In this document: piece by piece, positions 1 to 7,831 of the stretch
Layout of the letters: each line of letters starts with the position of its first letter
Position numbering within the stretch: the first letter of the stretch is position 1
DNA from: Aerolutibacter ruishenii
GTDB taxonomy: Bacteria; Pseudomonadota; Gammaproteobacteria; Xanthomonadales; Xanthomonadaceae
Assembly: GCF_007830115.1 (NCBI RefSeq)
Contig: NZ_VLKP01000002.1
Location: 248,001-312,000 of the forward strand
Length of the DNA stretch: 64,000 bases
Reading direction: 5' to 3'
Made by a program: the position numbers and the translations under genes
The notes under the pieces: generated by a model
Databases searched by the model: none
The model's input: only the letters and a program-made list of their open reading frames with translations
Told to the model about the DNA's origin: nothing

Positions 1-288
1 TTCCTCGCCGACCGGGTGCGGGCCGATGACGTGGTGGTGCGGATGGGCGGCGACGAGTTCGTGGTCCTGTTGCCGCACAGCGGCGCCGCGGCGCTGGAGC
101 GCATTGTCGAACGCTTGCGCGAGGATGCCCGGCAGGCACCGTGCAGTTACTCGATGGGCAGTGCCCTGCGCGAAAACGGTGAGTCGCTGGTGGCGACGCT
201 GGCGCGTGCCGACGCGGCGATGTACATCGGCAAGCGGGCGTTGGGCATGTCGCAGCGCAGTCAGACGGTACTGATCAGACAACCATAG
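1..288 (+). CDS. Diguanylate cyclase, C-terminal part (GGDEF domain), 3' end altered by transposon
   Basis: The reading frame enters from the left edge, so only the last 95 codons are visible. They hold the catalytic GGDEF motif (visible residues 16-20), a product-inhibition RxxD motif (residues 7-10) exactly five residues before it, and the usual closing ADAAMY stretch. The enzyme would make cyclic di-GMP from two GTP. The last four residues (IRQP) and the TAG stop at 286-288 lie inside the left end of the Tn7-like element. Joining the flanks across the element gives an ancestral end of Thr-Val-Leu-Lys-Gly-stop, with the TGA at 27294-27296. The insertion therefore changed only the extreme C-terminus and the enzyme is probably intact. 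Upstream sensory domains lie outside the window. Confidence 0.9.
   Translation, partial: FLADRVRADDVVVRMGGDEFVVLLPHSGAAALERIVERLREDARQAPCSYSMGSALRENGESLVATLARADAAMYIGKRALGMSQRSQTVLIRQP
272..288 (+). repeat. Left terminal inverted repeat of the Tn7-like element
   Basis: This 17-bp end matches the right end (27265-27281, minus strand) at 13 positions, including the terminal TG, CA at positions 5-6 and the shared ACAACCA block. The segment from 278 (GACAACCATAG, then GAAC and GGGAG) is close to the first TnsB site at the right end of canonical Tn7. Confidence 0.75.
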
Positions 289-362
289 GCCGAACCGGGA
301 GCCAAGCATAGTTGCTACGCCGAACGCTCAGAAATGGCAGGACATTGATTGGGTGAACAGCC
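278..362 (+). repeat. TnsB-site-like repeats, left end
   Basis: Three imperfect copies of a GACAA/CAAGCATAG...GAAC type motif follow one another: 278-301, about 302-320 (CCAAGCATAGTTGCTAC) and about 341-362 (GACATTGATTGGGTGAACAG). Their spacing and layout resemble the TnsB binding arrays at Tn7 ends. TnsB binding is inferred from resemblance only. Confidence 0.5.
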
Positions 363-560
363 ATAACGAGCGCAAAGTGTTTCAAATCAAGGGCATAAAC
401 CCCGAATCTCCCGTCGCCAAACAATCAAAGTGGGTGTCACTGAGTCCACGAGGCGAAGTACCAGCACGAGCACCACATGCGACTTGTCTAGGCGTAGAGT
501 CATTCGTGCACCGTTCGCACGGTCCTGAATGCAGCCTAGAGATAAACAGGAGACGCCGAC

Positions 561-803
561 GTGAGGCATGCGAAGCCCCTGGGTTCAGATCTAGCCGACG
601 CAAAGAGGATGCTCCGGGACGCCATCGCCGCGCAGGGAGGACCTTCAGTCGATTACGACGTCGACGCGTGGGTTGAAGAGTGGATCTTGCGGCCGCAGCC
701 GGCATTGGGAGGCGTCTGTCCCTCAACTCTTCTGCAGACAGAGGAAGGGTTGGACCGCGTTCGTCGCCTACTCGGTGCAATTATTAGCGGCGCGTTTCAA
801 TAG
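561..803 (+). CDS. Orphan MbcA/ParS/Xre-type antitoxin C-terminal domain protein
   Basis: This 80-residue protein starts at GTG 561 behind AGGAG at 548-552. Residues 37-80 fit the antitoxin toxin-binding fold (DUF2384/MbcA-ParS): a WVEEWILRP segment, the LGG turn, an LLQTEEG helix start and a closing helix ending in G. Full-length RES-Xre antitoxins carry an N-terminal helix-turn-helix that is missing here. No RES-domain toxin gene is present on either side. It may be a solitary antitoxin that buffers toxins elsewhere, or the remnant of a decayed RES/Xre module in the cargo. The domain call is from motif memory, not a search. Confidence 0.6.
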   Translation: MRHAKPLGSDLADAKRMLRDAIAAQGGPSVDYDVDAWVEEWILRPQPALGGVCPSTLLQTEEGLDRVRRLLGAIISGAFQ

Positions 804-1010
804 TATTTCGTTCTGCATGAAGCCTAGGGCAGGTCCTAGAATGATCGCGCTGAACGGTGCATGGGAAAGGGCCATTTAGTGTGCGGCCAAAGTGGACGGC
901 GGGCCCTGCCTGGCCTGCTCACGAACTTAAACACCTTGGCTGGTACTCATAACCGTACCGTCGGGAAGTGGGGATTGGTAATCTGATCCCGTAAAAGCTT
1001 GGGAGGCGAA

Positions 1011-1199
1011 ATGGCTGAGAAGCACACGAACAACTTAGATGGATCAGTCTCGTCGGGCACGTCAGTTGACCCCCCGCAGGTCGGGTTGACGGAGGAGATA
1101 CCAGAGTTCACTCCAGAACAGTGGGCATGGATCAAGGCTGAGTCGGCTCGTTACGAGCGAGGCTACAAGCCAACATCTTCGTTGATCGAAGGGCTTTAG
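1011..1199 (+). CDS. Small hypothetical protein, 62 residues
   Basis: The ATG at 1011 follows a strong GGGAGG at 1001-1006, preferred over an in-frame TTG at 999. The product is acidic at the start (a Ser/Thr-rich stretch) with a helical C-terminal half containing PEQWAWIKAES. No family is recognised. It stands alone between the orphan antitoxin and the AbiEii operon, with no close neighbour on either side. It could be a small antitoxin or regulator, but nothing in the sequence decides this. Confidence 0.45.
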   Translation: MAEKHTNNLDGSVSSGTSVDPPQVGLTEEIPEFTPEQWAWIKAESARYERGYKPTSSLIEGL

Positions 1200-1857
1200 G
1201 AACCTACCTCTTCTAGCGAGCACGCTCCTCCTGACTCAAAGCGTTCAGTGCCGGCCAAGCCGCGAGCTTAGCGGATCGCGCACGAGCGCAGAGCAGTGCG
1301 GCACGGCTTGGTCGAGCGCGTCGTAAAGCGCGCCGGCACGTCGTCCCCGCACGATCGATCTCTGAGCTTCGTAAGCGGGCCTGAGCTCAAGGCGACAGCA
1401 CCTCGTATCAACCGGTGGGGCGCGGAAAGGATTGGTCCAACAAACTTGCAGTTCAGTACTGTGATCCGGTCGAGAAGGTACGAGTGATCATGCCTCGATG
1501 TGAAGTACTGAATCGACCTTTGTTCCTTAGGTGCCAGATGTTCGACTGTGGCCGCTAAGGACCTGGGCGCTTCCCGACCCGAAGCGGACACGAACATTCG
1601 AACTGCCTCTCCCGGTCAACTTATACGCGCAGTTATTGGCCGGACCCAGTCAATCTAAGATCGCCAGGGCAAGTCCATGCCCATTACGCGCTGTCGCGCG
1701 TGGTGGGCGACGCTCCACAATGTCCGCCGTGGACAAGCCGTACAGTTGGGTCCCTTGCATCCGGGTTCCCGCTAGTAGATGGTTCGTCACACGGGGGTGT
1801 GACACCTAGGATTTCTATGTCGAAGACGACACGAGTAGTCGCCATGAAGGGGGGAGA
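1200..1857. other. 658-bp stretch without a supported gene
   Basis: Open frames here look like chance readings with no coherent domain. One inverted repeat stands out: TTCAGTACT at 1452-1460 and AGTACTGAA at 1504-1512. The stretch ends with the AAGGGGGGAG ribosome site (1847-1856) of the next gene, so its right part probably holds that operon's promoter. No clear -35/-10 pair was found. Confidence 0.4.
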
Positions 1858-2523
1858 ATGATCGAGAAGGTGCGCGTATCACTGTGGGACATCTTTACGT
1901 TCTTCATGACTGGCCTACTAGCCTCGGCGGCGACCACCGCATTTGTGGTGTACGTAGGACCGTGGACCGCTGGGGACCTCTTGTCTGGTCTATCGAAGGT
2001 TCCGGCCTCGATTACACTCGTCGTCGCCCCCTTGGTATTCACGCTACTCGGTATGCTGATTGAGCCACTGGCGAACTACGTTGATAGGTACATTCTCAAG
2101 TACGTGCTTGGCTGGGCAACAACCCCGAAAGCGCGTACGCGCGAAGCGGAGGAGAATCTGCTCAAAGAGGAAATCCGCGCGCGCTATCTCGGGGATCTGG
2201 GTGGGAAGATTGATAATCCATACCAGCTTTGCAAGGACTACGTTGAGCACAAGCAACTCAGCACAACTTTTATGGTGTTCCTTGCCCGATACGGTTTTTA
2301 CCGCAACTGTGCTTTCATTTCTGTTGCTGCAGGCGTCGCCGCTGCGCTGATATCTACTACAGCGTGTGGGGCTATCTCGTCCCTGATCATTTCCCTTGTT
2401 GCAACGGTCATTTTTCGCAGGAGGGCTGAAGAGTTCTACAGCTATCAGGCTCCGGCCATCTATCGTGCATTCCTGCTAGACAAAGTCGCCTGGAAGATCC
2501 AAGAGCGGGAGGGTGCGACTTGA
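1858..2523 (+). CDS. Membrane protein coupled to the AbiEii-type gene
   Basis: This 221-residue protein has two hydrophobic segments near the N-terminus (about residues 11-33 and 47-70), a charged central cytoplasmic-looking region (about 80-140) and a hydrophobic pair at about 148-185. That suggests a four-pass inner membrane protein with a soluble middle. The start is ATG 1858 after a purine-rich AAGGGGGGAG. Its stop codon overlaps the TTG start of the AbiEii-like gene by four bases (2520-2523), so the two are almost certainly co-translated. I do not recognise the family. The pairing suggests a membrane sensor or effector for the nucleotidyltransferase, which is inference. Confidence 0.6.
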   Translation: MIEKVRVSLWDIFTFFMTGLLASAATTAFVVYVGPWTAGDLLSGLSKVPASITLVVAPLVFTLLGMLIEPLANYVDRYILKYVLGWATTPKARTREAEENLLKEEIRARYLGDLGGKIDNPYQLCKDYVEHKQLSTTFMVFLARYGFYRNCAFISVAAGVAAALISTTACGAISSLIISLVATVIFRRRAEEFYSYQAPAIYRAFLLDKVAWKIQEREGAT

Positions 2524-3941
2524 TTGGGCGCGGGGAGATAGATGCCGCTGCAGAGAGTATGGGCGTCCACGTTGCGCATGTACAACGCGATTACGTCTTT
2601 GGTTGGCTGTTGAAGTCCATCTCAGAGGATGCATACCTTGGGCGTCTTCTGACGCTTAAAGGAGCAACGTGCTTCAGAAAAATATATCTCCCCGAATCAA
2701 GATATTCGGACGATCTAGATTTTTCTTCCGCAAGCGTGATTGATGAGCGCGCTTTTGCAGAGGCATTGAACAGATGTTGTTCAACCATTGAGGGTGTCAC
2801 AGCGGTCCATTTCAATGTTGAGCGGACCAGCGTTGGGCTGCATCGCACGGTCGTTGGGCGCGACGAGGTCGTTAAAGAAGTTTACAGGGCGCGCCTGTTC
2901 TTCTCGGACTTCTACGGGAACGATGAAGAACTATCAATTGCTGTCCAAATGGATGTTTCTACGCTAGACACCCCGGTGCTGGCCTCCAAGTCGCTCCCCA
3001 TCATCCACCCGTATTCCGACAGGGGTCTTTGTGCGGCGTCAATTCAATGTTTGGCCGTAGAAGAGTTGCTTGCAGCAAAACTCAAATGCCTTCTCCAGCG
3101 ACGGCATGTCTTGGATCTTTTTGATATGGCATACGCCCACCTCTGGCGCAACGAGTTGGGCGTAGATCGAAGCAAGATTGTGTCTGCCTTTCTAAGGAAG
3201 ACCATATTCGAGCGTAGCCCGGGTGCGGCACGGGAGATCCTGCTCGCTGTGCCAACTGACGGCCTTGAGGAAGACTGGCGAGACCGTCTGGTATGTCCAG
3301 CCGATAGCCGTTTCGATTTAAGGTCCGCTTCTGAGCGCCTGGCCGGCTTCGTCAGTGAGATCTTCGCCGGAACCGAAACCCGCGACGTAGAGACGGAAGC
3401 ATTCTTCCCCGCTGCACTAAGGTTTCCGATACTCAGAGCAGGATCGGAACGGCGACTGATACGTCTAAATTACGACGGCACCTCTCGATTGGTGGAGCCG
3501 TATGCTCTTCTGTTCAAGAAGCCAGAAAATGCGCCTTCGAGAGAGTACTTCTACGCTTGGAATCTTCAAGGAGGAAGCAGTCCTCCAGGTTGGAGAAGCT
3601 TTCTTGGGCACAAGGTTCTAGGGCTAGAGCTGACCGATGTCGAGTTCGAGCCGCGGGTGGAGATCCAGCTTTATAAAGCAGCAGAGGCTTCCCGGGTCTC
3701 GAACTTCAGGCGGGAAAGTGGAAGGAATTCTGCTATTCGTTCCGCGATCACAAAACAGCCACGGCCCGTACGGCGGTTGAGCTCGAAGCCGTGGCCTTCA
3801 TTCAAGGCATCCGAGTTCGTACTGCAATGTCCTTACTGCCAGAAGAAGTTCAAGAGAACGTCGCGCGATAGCACGCTGAGACCGCATAAGGCCCCCGGAG
3901 GCTACGTGTGTGGCGGGCGGCGCGGCACCTTCATAACCTGA
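2520..3941 (+). CDS. AbiEii-family nucleotidyltransferase with WYL-like and zinc-finger extensions
   Basis: Residues 46-69 hold the AbiEii/DUF1814 signature: LKGAT, then YSDDLDFS with the metal-binding Asp pair; a third acidic position is in QMDV (142-146). RRHVLDLFDM at 194-203 is the usual later motif. AbiEii enzymes are nucleotidyltransferase toxins of type IV abortive-infection systems, and the AbiE toxin MenT modifies tRNA. Usual length is about 250-300 residues; this one has 473. Residues about 303-385 resemble a WYL sensor domain (RLIRLNYDG, RLVEPYALL, then an aromatic strand). The C-terminus has C437-x2-C440, H456 and C464, a likely zinc site. No AbiEi antitoxin is adjacent; the upstream membrane protein overlaps it. 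The start is TTG 2520 behind GGGAGGG. Confidence 0.75.
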   Translation: MIGRGEIDAAAESMGVHVAHVQRDYVFGWLLKSISEDAYLGRLLTLKGATCFRKIYLPESRYSDDLDFSSASVIDERAFAEALNRCCSTIEGVTAVHFNVERTSVGLHRTVVGRDEVVKEVYRARLFFSDFYGNDEELSIAVQMDVSTLDTPVLASKSLPIIHPYSDRGLCAASIQCLAVEELLAAKLKCLLQRRHVLDLFDMAYAHLWRNELGVDRSKIVSAFLRKTIFERSPGAAREILLAVPTDGLEEDWRDRLVCPADSRFDLRSASERLAGFVSEIFAGTETRDVETEAFFPAALRFPILRAGSERRLIRLNYDGTSRLVEPYALLFKKPENAPSREYFYAWNLQGGSSPPGWRSFLGHKVLGLELTDVEFEPRVEIQLYKAAEASRVSNFRRESGRNSAIRSAITKQPRPVRRLSSKPWPSFKASEFVLQCPYCQKKFKRTSRDSTLRPHKAPGGYVCGGRRGTFIT

Positions 3942-4023
3942 GTTCCTTCCGCATATGCGCAGGGCTTTGTTCCCCCTTCGGTGCTGACGAGAATTCCTTG
4001 GGGCCTAGCAACGGCGACTACCC

Positions 4024-4251
4024 ATGAATGGCGATGGGCGACGCGAACGGTAAGAGGAGCTCAGTCGATACGCAGACGAGAACCTTCGGCCGCTGTATCA
4101 GATGATTTACAGCCTCGCTGCTACCCTTCGGGAGGTTGGCGCCGCTGCAGTGCGAACCATTCTCCAAAAGCAAAACGGACACTTCTTCATCCCCGCCACC
4201 GTCAACACTGCCTTCGCTGTCGAACTGCTGTCCTACAGGGAGCTAGTCTGA
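4024..4251 (+). pseudogene. Interrupted small ORF, coding-like remnant
   Basis: An ATG at 4024 opens a frame that meets TAA after nine codons (4051-4053), then continues open in the same frame to TGA at 4249-4251. The 65 codons after the stop read like real protein, with segments such as ENLRPLYQMIYSLAATLRE and GHFFIPATVNTAFAVELL. No start codon lies at the beginning of this part. It fills most of the 336-bp gap between the AbiEii gene and the convergent HEPN gene. It is probably a nonsense-damaged small gene; the family is not recognised. Confidence 0.4.
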
Positions 4252-4277
4252 AACTTCGACACGCAGCGGAGCGAAGG

Positions 4278-5261
4278 CTATGTCGTCCCGAGAACAGTAC
4301 GGCACGCGTCACGAACTCGATAAAGGGTTTGGATATGTGGGGCGGCGCCAATCAAGAGGGCAGCGAGTTTCTCGTAGGTATTAGGGACGGCGGCCTTTAC
4401 GCCGAAGTGGATGGTGTTCCGCGAATCTCGCACAGCGTCGCTCCATACCTGAACAAGGCGAAGGTCCTTTAAACGCACTTCGCAAGCCTTAGCAACGGGG
4501 CCGAACAAATCTTGGTGATCGTAGATCGCCAGCACTGCCTCGATCTTCTTCATTGTGCCGGCCATAGGATCCAGAAGTACGTCTCGCTGCCTTGAATACC
4601 TGCCCTCGTCTGCATTGGGAATGACGTCTACTAATGCTTCCCCAAGTTCAAGCCAAGCGCCCTCCGACGCTTTTCCCAGCATCGCGAAGGAAGCTGTGTA
4701 GAGTTCAGAGCGAAAGCATTTAACGGCTTCGCGAAACGCGCCAACAACATCGCCATGCATGGTGTCGACGCCGATGGTGCGGAGATACAAGTCTGGCTCG
4801 CTCAAGAACAGATCCTCCCCATTCTCGAGCGACGGGGCGCGGCGAACCAAGTTTGGAATCGGCAGCTTCGTGGCATCGAATCGCCAGCTAGACGACTCGC
4901 CGCCGCTGCCGGGTATTACTGTTGTCCATTGAACTGGTATTGCGTCTTCACCTGTGAGGTTGGCGCTGAGCGGTAACAAATAGCCCGAGTGGATCAGAGA
5001 CCAAATTGCCTCTTTTCCTGCGAGAATCCACGAGAGCGCCTCAGCAGCGGCGGAAACTTGTCCTGCGGTGTCTGTCTTAGCATGCACGATCACCGGCCGT
5101 GGTAACTCAGCTGCATTCGCCTGTAACAGCTCTTCGACTAGCCTATCGCTAGAATTGTTTGTGCGTGCAAGGTTCAAGATTATTCCCTTGGCGATCGTCA
5201 CGCGTTGCGGAGTAACTGAGATTCGCCTCTCGATTTCTGAGCGAGCTTCGTCTGGAGTCAT
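4278..5261 (-). CDS. HEPN/DUF4145-like protein
   Basis: This 327-residue protein starts at the ATG of 5261-5259 with AGGA upstream. Residues about 170-310 look like a HEPN helical bundle: a helix resembling FRSELYTASFAMLGKASEGA (183-202), then the motif R278-D-x-x-R281-N282-x-x-H285, as in DUF4145 and AbiV-like proteins (RD..RN.IH). HEPN proteins are commonly RNases or toxin partners in defence systems. The N-terminal 160 residues are unassigned. The gene lies 40 bp downstream of a second gene on the same strand, so they probably form a two-gene unit. Catalytic activity is not certain because the R-H spacing differs from classical Rx4-6H when counted from R281. Confidence 0.55.
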   Translation of the reverse strand: MTPDEARSEIERRISVTPQRVTIAKGIILNLARTNNSSDRLVEELLQANAAELPRPVIVHAKTDTAGQVSAAAEALSWILAGKEAIWSLIHSGYLLPLSANLTGEDAIPVQWTTVIPGSGGESSSWRFDATKLPIPNLVRRAPSLENGEDLFLSEPDLYLRTIGVDTMHGDVVGAFREAVKCFRSELYTASFAMLGKASEGAWLELGEALVDVIPNADEGRYSRQRDVLLDPMAGTMKKIEAVLAIYDHQDLFGPVAKACEVRLKDLRLVQVWSDAVRDSRNTIHFGVKAAVPNTYEKLAALLIGAAPHIQTLYRVRDACRTVLGTT

Positions 5262-5301
5262 GGGTAGGATCCTGGCGGTACTCAGGGGGAGGAGAAGCCA
5301 A

Positions 5302-6528
5302 TCAATCAGGCCTGCTGTGCATCCAACATCGCAGCTGCAGCTGGTGGGACAGTACATGCGCAACCGCGCGATACACGTGCTCGTTGTAATCCAAAGACTG
5401 GCGGGATGGCCAGTCTTTCGGAACACTGATGTGTGCGCGACCATCGTAGGGTCCGGATGCAAGGTCGCTATTGAGCATGTATTGAACCAAGGGGTGAGTT
5501 ACATCGCTGGTTGCGACATGCGCGTATCCGCAATACCCCTCATCCTTGGGATACATCTCGATGTACGCTTTCGCGGCGGATCGACCGGCATGAGTGGCCG
5601 CCGCAAAAGCAGTCGCAATCACTTGGCCGGCGTCGGGCGGCGGACTGCTTATTACGATAGGCGTAACCAGGTCGGCGTCTTCAAGGCCCTCGATTGTTTG
5701 TGCATCCAAGTTGCCGTTCTTCTCTACCGCTTCTATTACTTCCTGCAGAACGATAATTCTGCTATTCGCGATCACGGCTCTATCAAACGGAGTGCTGTAG
5801 TTGTTGTATCCAGCAAGGTAGTAGCCCGTCAGTAGCGATTGAATCTCGGTGGCCTCTTCCTTGCTCCACACAATGATGCAAAGTTTGCTGAAGTGCGCGC
5901 CTTCGCTTCTTCCCTTTAGCAACGGAAGGCCTGGGATCGGGCTGTAGCAGCCCTGTCCGTCCATTGACCATACGAACTCTTCATCTTTATCACGTACTCG
6001 CCAGCGCCATTCACGCTCGTGACTCCAATCGATCCAGTGGTCGCCACTCGGGCTGTACGCGACATATCTGTACTGTTCAGACCTGGGAAGGATGTGCTCG
6101 TGGAATATGCGGTGGTACGCATCGTTGTGCACGTATGTCACGTCTTCAGATGCAAGGCCATAGATGGCGGGCCGTCCTCCGGCGGCATAGAACTCCGCCT
6201 TCAAAAAGGCAATGCCGTATGCCGATACATTCTTTTGGTTAGACTGTTGTCTTGCATATAGAGCAAACGAGTAGAGCGGCATTTCTGTCGCACATACAAC
6301 AGGTTGACCACCGTAGACAGTGGTTCTTCCCCTACGAAACGAGCGGCCGGGGATGAGTCCACCTAGGCGAATTATCGTCTGGAGGACGGCGAAAGCGCTT
6401 GCGTCCGGTTCAAGCTCGCCAACGACATTACTATCGCCATAATCCTCACCATCCCAAAATGGAAAGTCTTGGCTAGGGATGCGATCCCGAACAAAGTGGA
6501 TTAGCCAAGCTGTATGGTCGCGACGCAT
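5302..6528 (-). CDS. Uncharacterised protein, AbiGi/DUF2971-like N-terminal part
   Basis: The protein has 408 residues from the ATG at 6528-6526; the longer open frame upstream runs into the insertion sequence and is not used. The N-terminal half has WLIHFVRDR, a LIPGRSFRRG loop, GGQPVVCATEMPL, then AYGIAFLKAEF and RPAIYGLA, and a later HEREWRWR. This order recalls AbiGi and DUF2971 proteins, which have an HF..., C..(T/D)..PL and YGI.F.K...G..P.IY pattern. The resemblance is from memory and weak. It is the first gene of a probable pair with the HEPN-like gene 40 bp downstream, which would fit a toxin-antitoxin or abortive module. The promoter region may be affected by the IS ending only 74 bp upstream. 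Confidence 0.45.
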   Translation of the reverse strand: MRRDHTAWLIHFVRDRIPSQDFPFWDGEDYGDSNVVGELEPDASAFAVLQTIIRLGGLIPGRSFRRGRTTVYGGQPVVCATEMPLYSFALYARQQSNQKNVSAYGIAFLKAEFYAAGGRPAIYGLASEDVTYVHNDAYHRIFHEHILPRSEQYRYVAYSPSGDHWIDWSHEREWRWRVRDKDEEFVWSMDGQGCYSPIPGLPLLKGRSEGAHFSKLCIIVWSKEEATEIQSLLTGYYLAGYNNYSTPFDRAVIANSRIIVLQEVIEAVEKNGNLDAQTIEGLEDADLVTPIVISSPPPDAGQVIATAFAAATHAGRSAAKAYIEMYPKDEGYCGYAHVATSDVTHPLVQYMLNSDLASGPYDGRAHISVPKDWPSRQSLDYNEHVYRAVAHVLSHQLQLRCWMHSRPD

Positions 6529-6669
6529 GGGTGGCAGGTGATATTGAAAAGGTGACCAATTGTAGTGGGCTTTAGCCAAATGTAAGGGGCTTCTTGACGG
6601 GGTGACCTGCCCCCCGTTTTCAGGACCAGTCTGACTTAAGTAGAGTCCGTTCCCAAAGAGAGGACGGAC

Positions 6670-6933
6670 ATGAAGAAGCGGTTCACCGACGAGCAGATCA
6701 TCGGTTTCCTGAAGCAGGCGGCGGCCGGCGCGCCGATCAAGGATCTGTGCCGCAAGCACGGCTTCAGCGACGCGTCGTTTTACTTATGGCGCCGCAAGTT
6801 CGGCGGGATGGACGTTCCCGATGCAAAGCGCCTGAAGTCGCTGGAGGCCGAAAATGCCAAGCTCAAGAAGATGCTGGCCGAGGCGATGCTCGACATCGAA
6901 GGTTTGAAGGTTGTCGCGCGGGGAAAATTCTAG
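6670..6933 (+). CDS. IS3-family transposase OrfA
   Basis: This 87-residue protein has a helix-turn-helix (about residues 8-45: TDEQIIGFLKQ, then DLCRKHGFSDASFYLWRRKFGG) followed by a leucine-zipper-like helix (LESLEAENAKLKKML pattern), typical of IS3 OrfA, which binds the element ends. It starts at ATG 6670 with AGAGAGGA upstream. The frame ends in GGGGAAAATTC followed by TAG, where OrfB is in the -1 frame. A programmed frameshift near this A-run would make the OrfAB transposase. Confidence 0.92.
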   Translation: MKKRFTDEQIIGFLKQAAAGAPIKDLCRKHGFSDASFYLWRRKFGGMDVPDAKRLKSLEAENAKLKKMLAEAMLDIEGLKVVARGKF

Positions 6934-6965
6934 GCCCGCAGGCACGACGCAACGCCGTCACGGCC

Positions 6966-7805
6966 ATGCGGGCCAAGGTCCAGATGTCGGAACGGCGGGC
7001 GTGTCGCCTGCTGGGGCTCTCGCGCAGCGTTCTGCATTACGCTTCGCAGCGGAAAGAGGACGGGCTTCAGGAGCGCTTGGTGGAGTTGGCCGGCGAGCGT
7101 CGACGTTTCGGCTACCGTCGCCTGCACATCCTCATCGAGCGTGAGGGCTACGTGGTCAACCACAAGCGCGTGCATCGCCTTTACCGGGCGGCAGGGCTTG
7201 CCGTGCGCAAGCGCCGCAAGCGTGAACGCGTCGCGGTGGAGCGCAGGCCGCTACAGGTGCCGCCGGGACCGAACCACACCTGGTCGATGGATTTCGTGTT
7301 TGACGCACTGGCCAATGGCCGGCCGATCAAGTGCCTCACCGTGGTCGATGACTGCACCAAGGAAGCGGTCGAGATCGCGGTGGGTCGTCGCATCAATGGC
7401 CAGGGCGTGGCCGATATCCTCGAGGCAGTGTGTCGCTTCCGTGGCTATCCGGCGGCCATTCGCACCGACCAAGGGCCTGAGTTCACTGGTCGGGCACTCG
7501 ATCAATGGGCCACGGGCAACGGCGTGCGGCTGATGCTGATCCAGCCCGGCAAACCGACGCAGAACGCATACGTCGAAAGCTTCAACGGCAAGTTCCGCGA
7601 CGAATGCCTCAACGAGAACTGGTTCGTGTCGCTGGATCACGCCAAGGCCGCAATCTCCGCATGGCGACGCGACTACAACGAGGTACGCCCGCACAGCTCC
7701 CTTGGCAAGCTCACCCCTTCCGAGTTCGCAGCTCAACTTCGCGAGCACGGCTCCCTTCAACCCCACACGAGCGCTAAGCTCGCAACCTTGGACTCTACAA
7801 AGTAA
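6966..7805 (+). CDS. IS3-family transposase OrfB (DDE integrase domain)
   Basis: This frame is open upstream through the orfA overlap and is probably expressed as an OrfAB fusion; the first internal ATG is 6966. The product has an HTH_21-like region (RRFGYRRLHILIEREG) and a retroviral-type DDE core: WSMDFVFD, IRTDQGPEF and the ESFNGKFRDECL segment with the final Glu, closing with RPHSSLGKLTPSEF. All three acidic residues are present, so the transposase may be active. Confidence 0.92.
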   Translation: MRAKVQMSERRACRLLGLSRSVLHYASQRKEDGLQERLVELAGERRRFGYRRLHILIEREGYVVNHKRVHRLYRAAGLAVRKRRKRERVAVERRPLQVPPGPNHTWSMDFVFDALANGRPIKCLTVVDDCTKEAVEIAVGRRINGQGVADILEAVCRFRGYPAAIRTDQGPEFTGRALDQWATGNGVRLMLIQPGKPTQNAYVESFNGKFRDECLNENWFVSLDHAKAAISAWRRDYNEVRPHSSLGKLTPSEFAAQLREHGSLQPHTSAKLATLDSTK

Positions 7806-7831
7806 CGCGTGGCCCTAAGACTGGGGGCAGG

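Noticed and set aside
255-264. GCGCAGTCAG at 255-264 and its complement at 27293-27302 as the true ends of the element
   Set aside because: The spacing from this block to the shared ACAACC core differs between sides, the left copy is coding sequence of the diguanylate cyclase, and joining the flanks restores frame and stop. A host hairpin split by insertion explains it better.
336-352. Possible sigma-54 promoter TGGCAGGACATTGAT in the left end
   Set aside because: The spacing between the GG and the second element is wrong and no activator or gene fits.
1268-1809. Open frames of about 90-110 codons on both strands
   Set aside because: Composition is erratic, there are no ribosome sites, and no coherent domain appears.
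3981-4472. 163-codon plus-strand frame
   Set aside because: It is mostly antisense to the HEPN-like gene and runs out of frame with the better coding-like remnant at 4024-4251.
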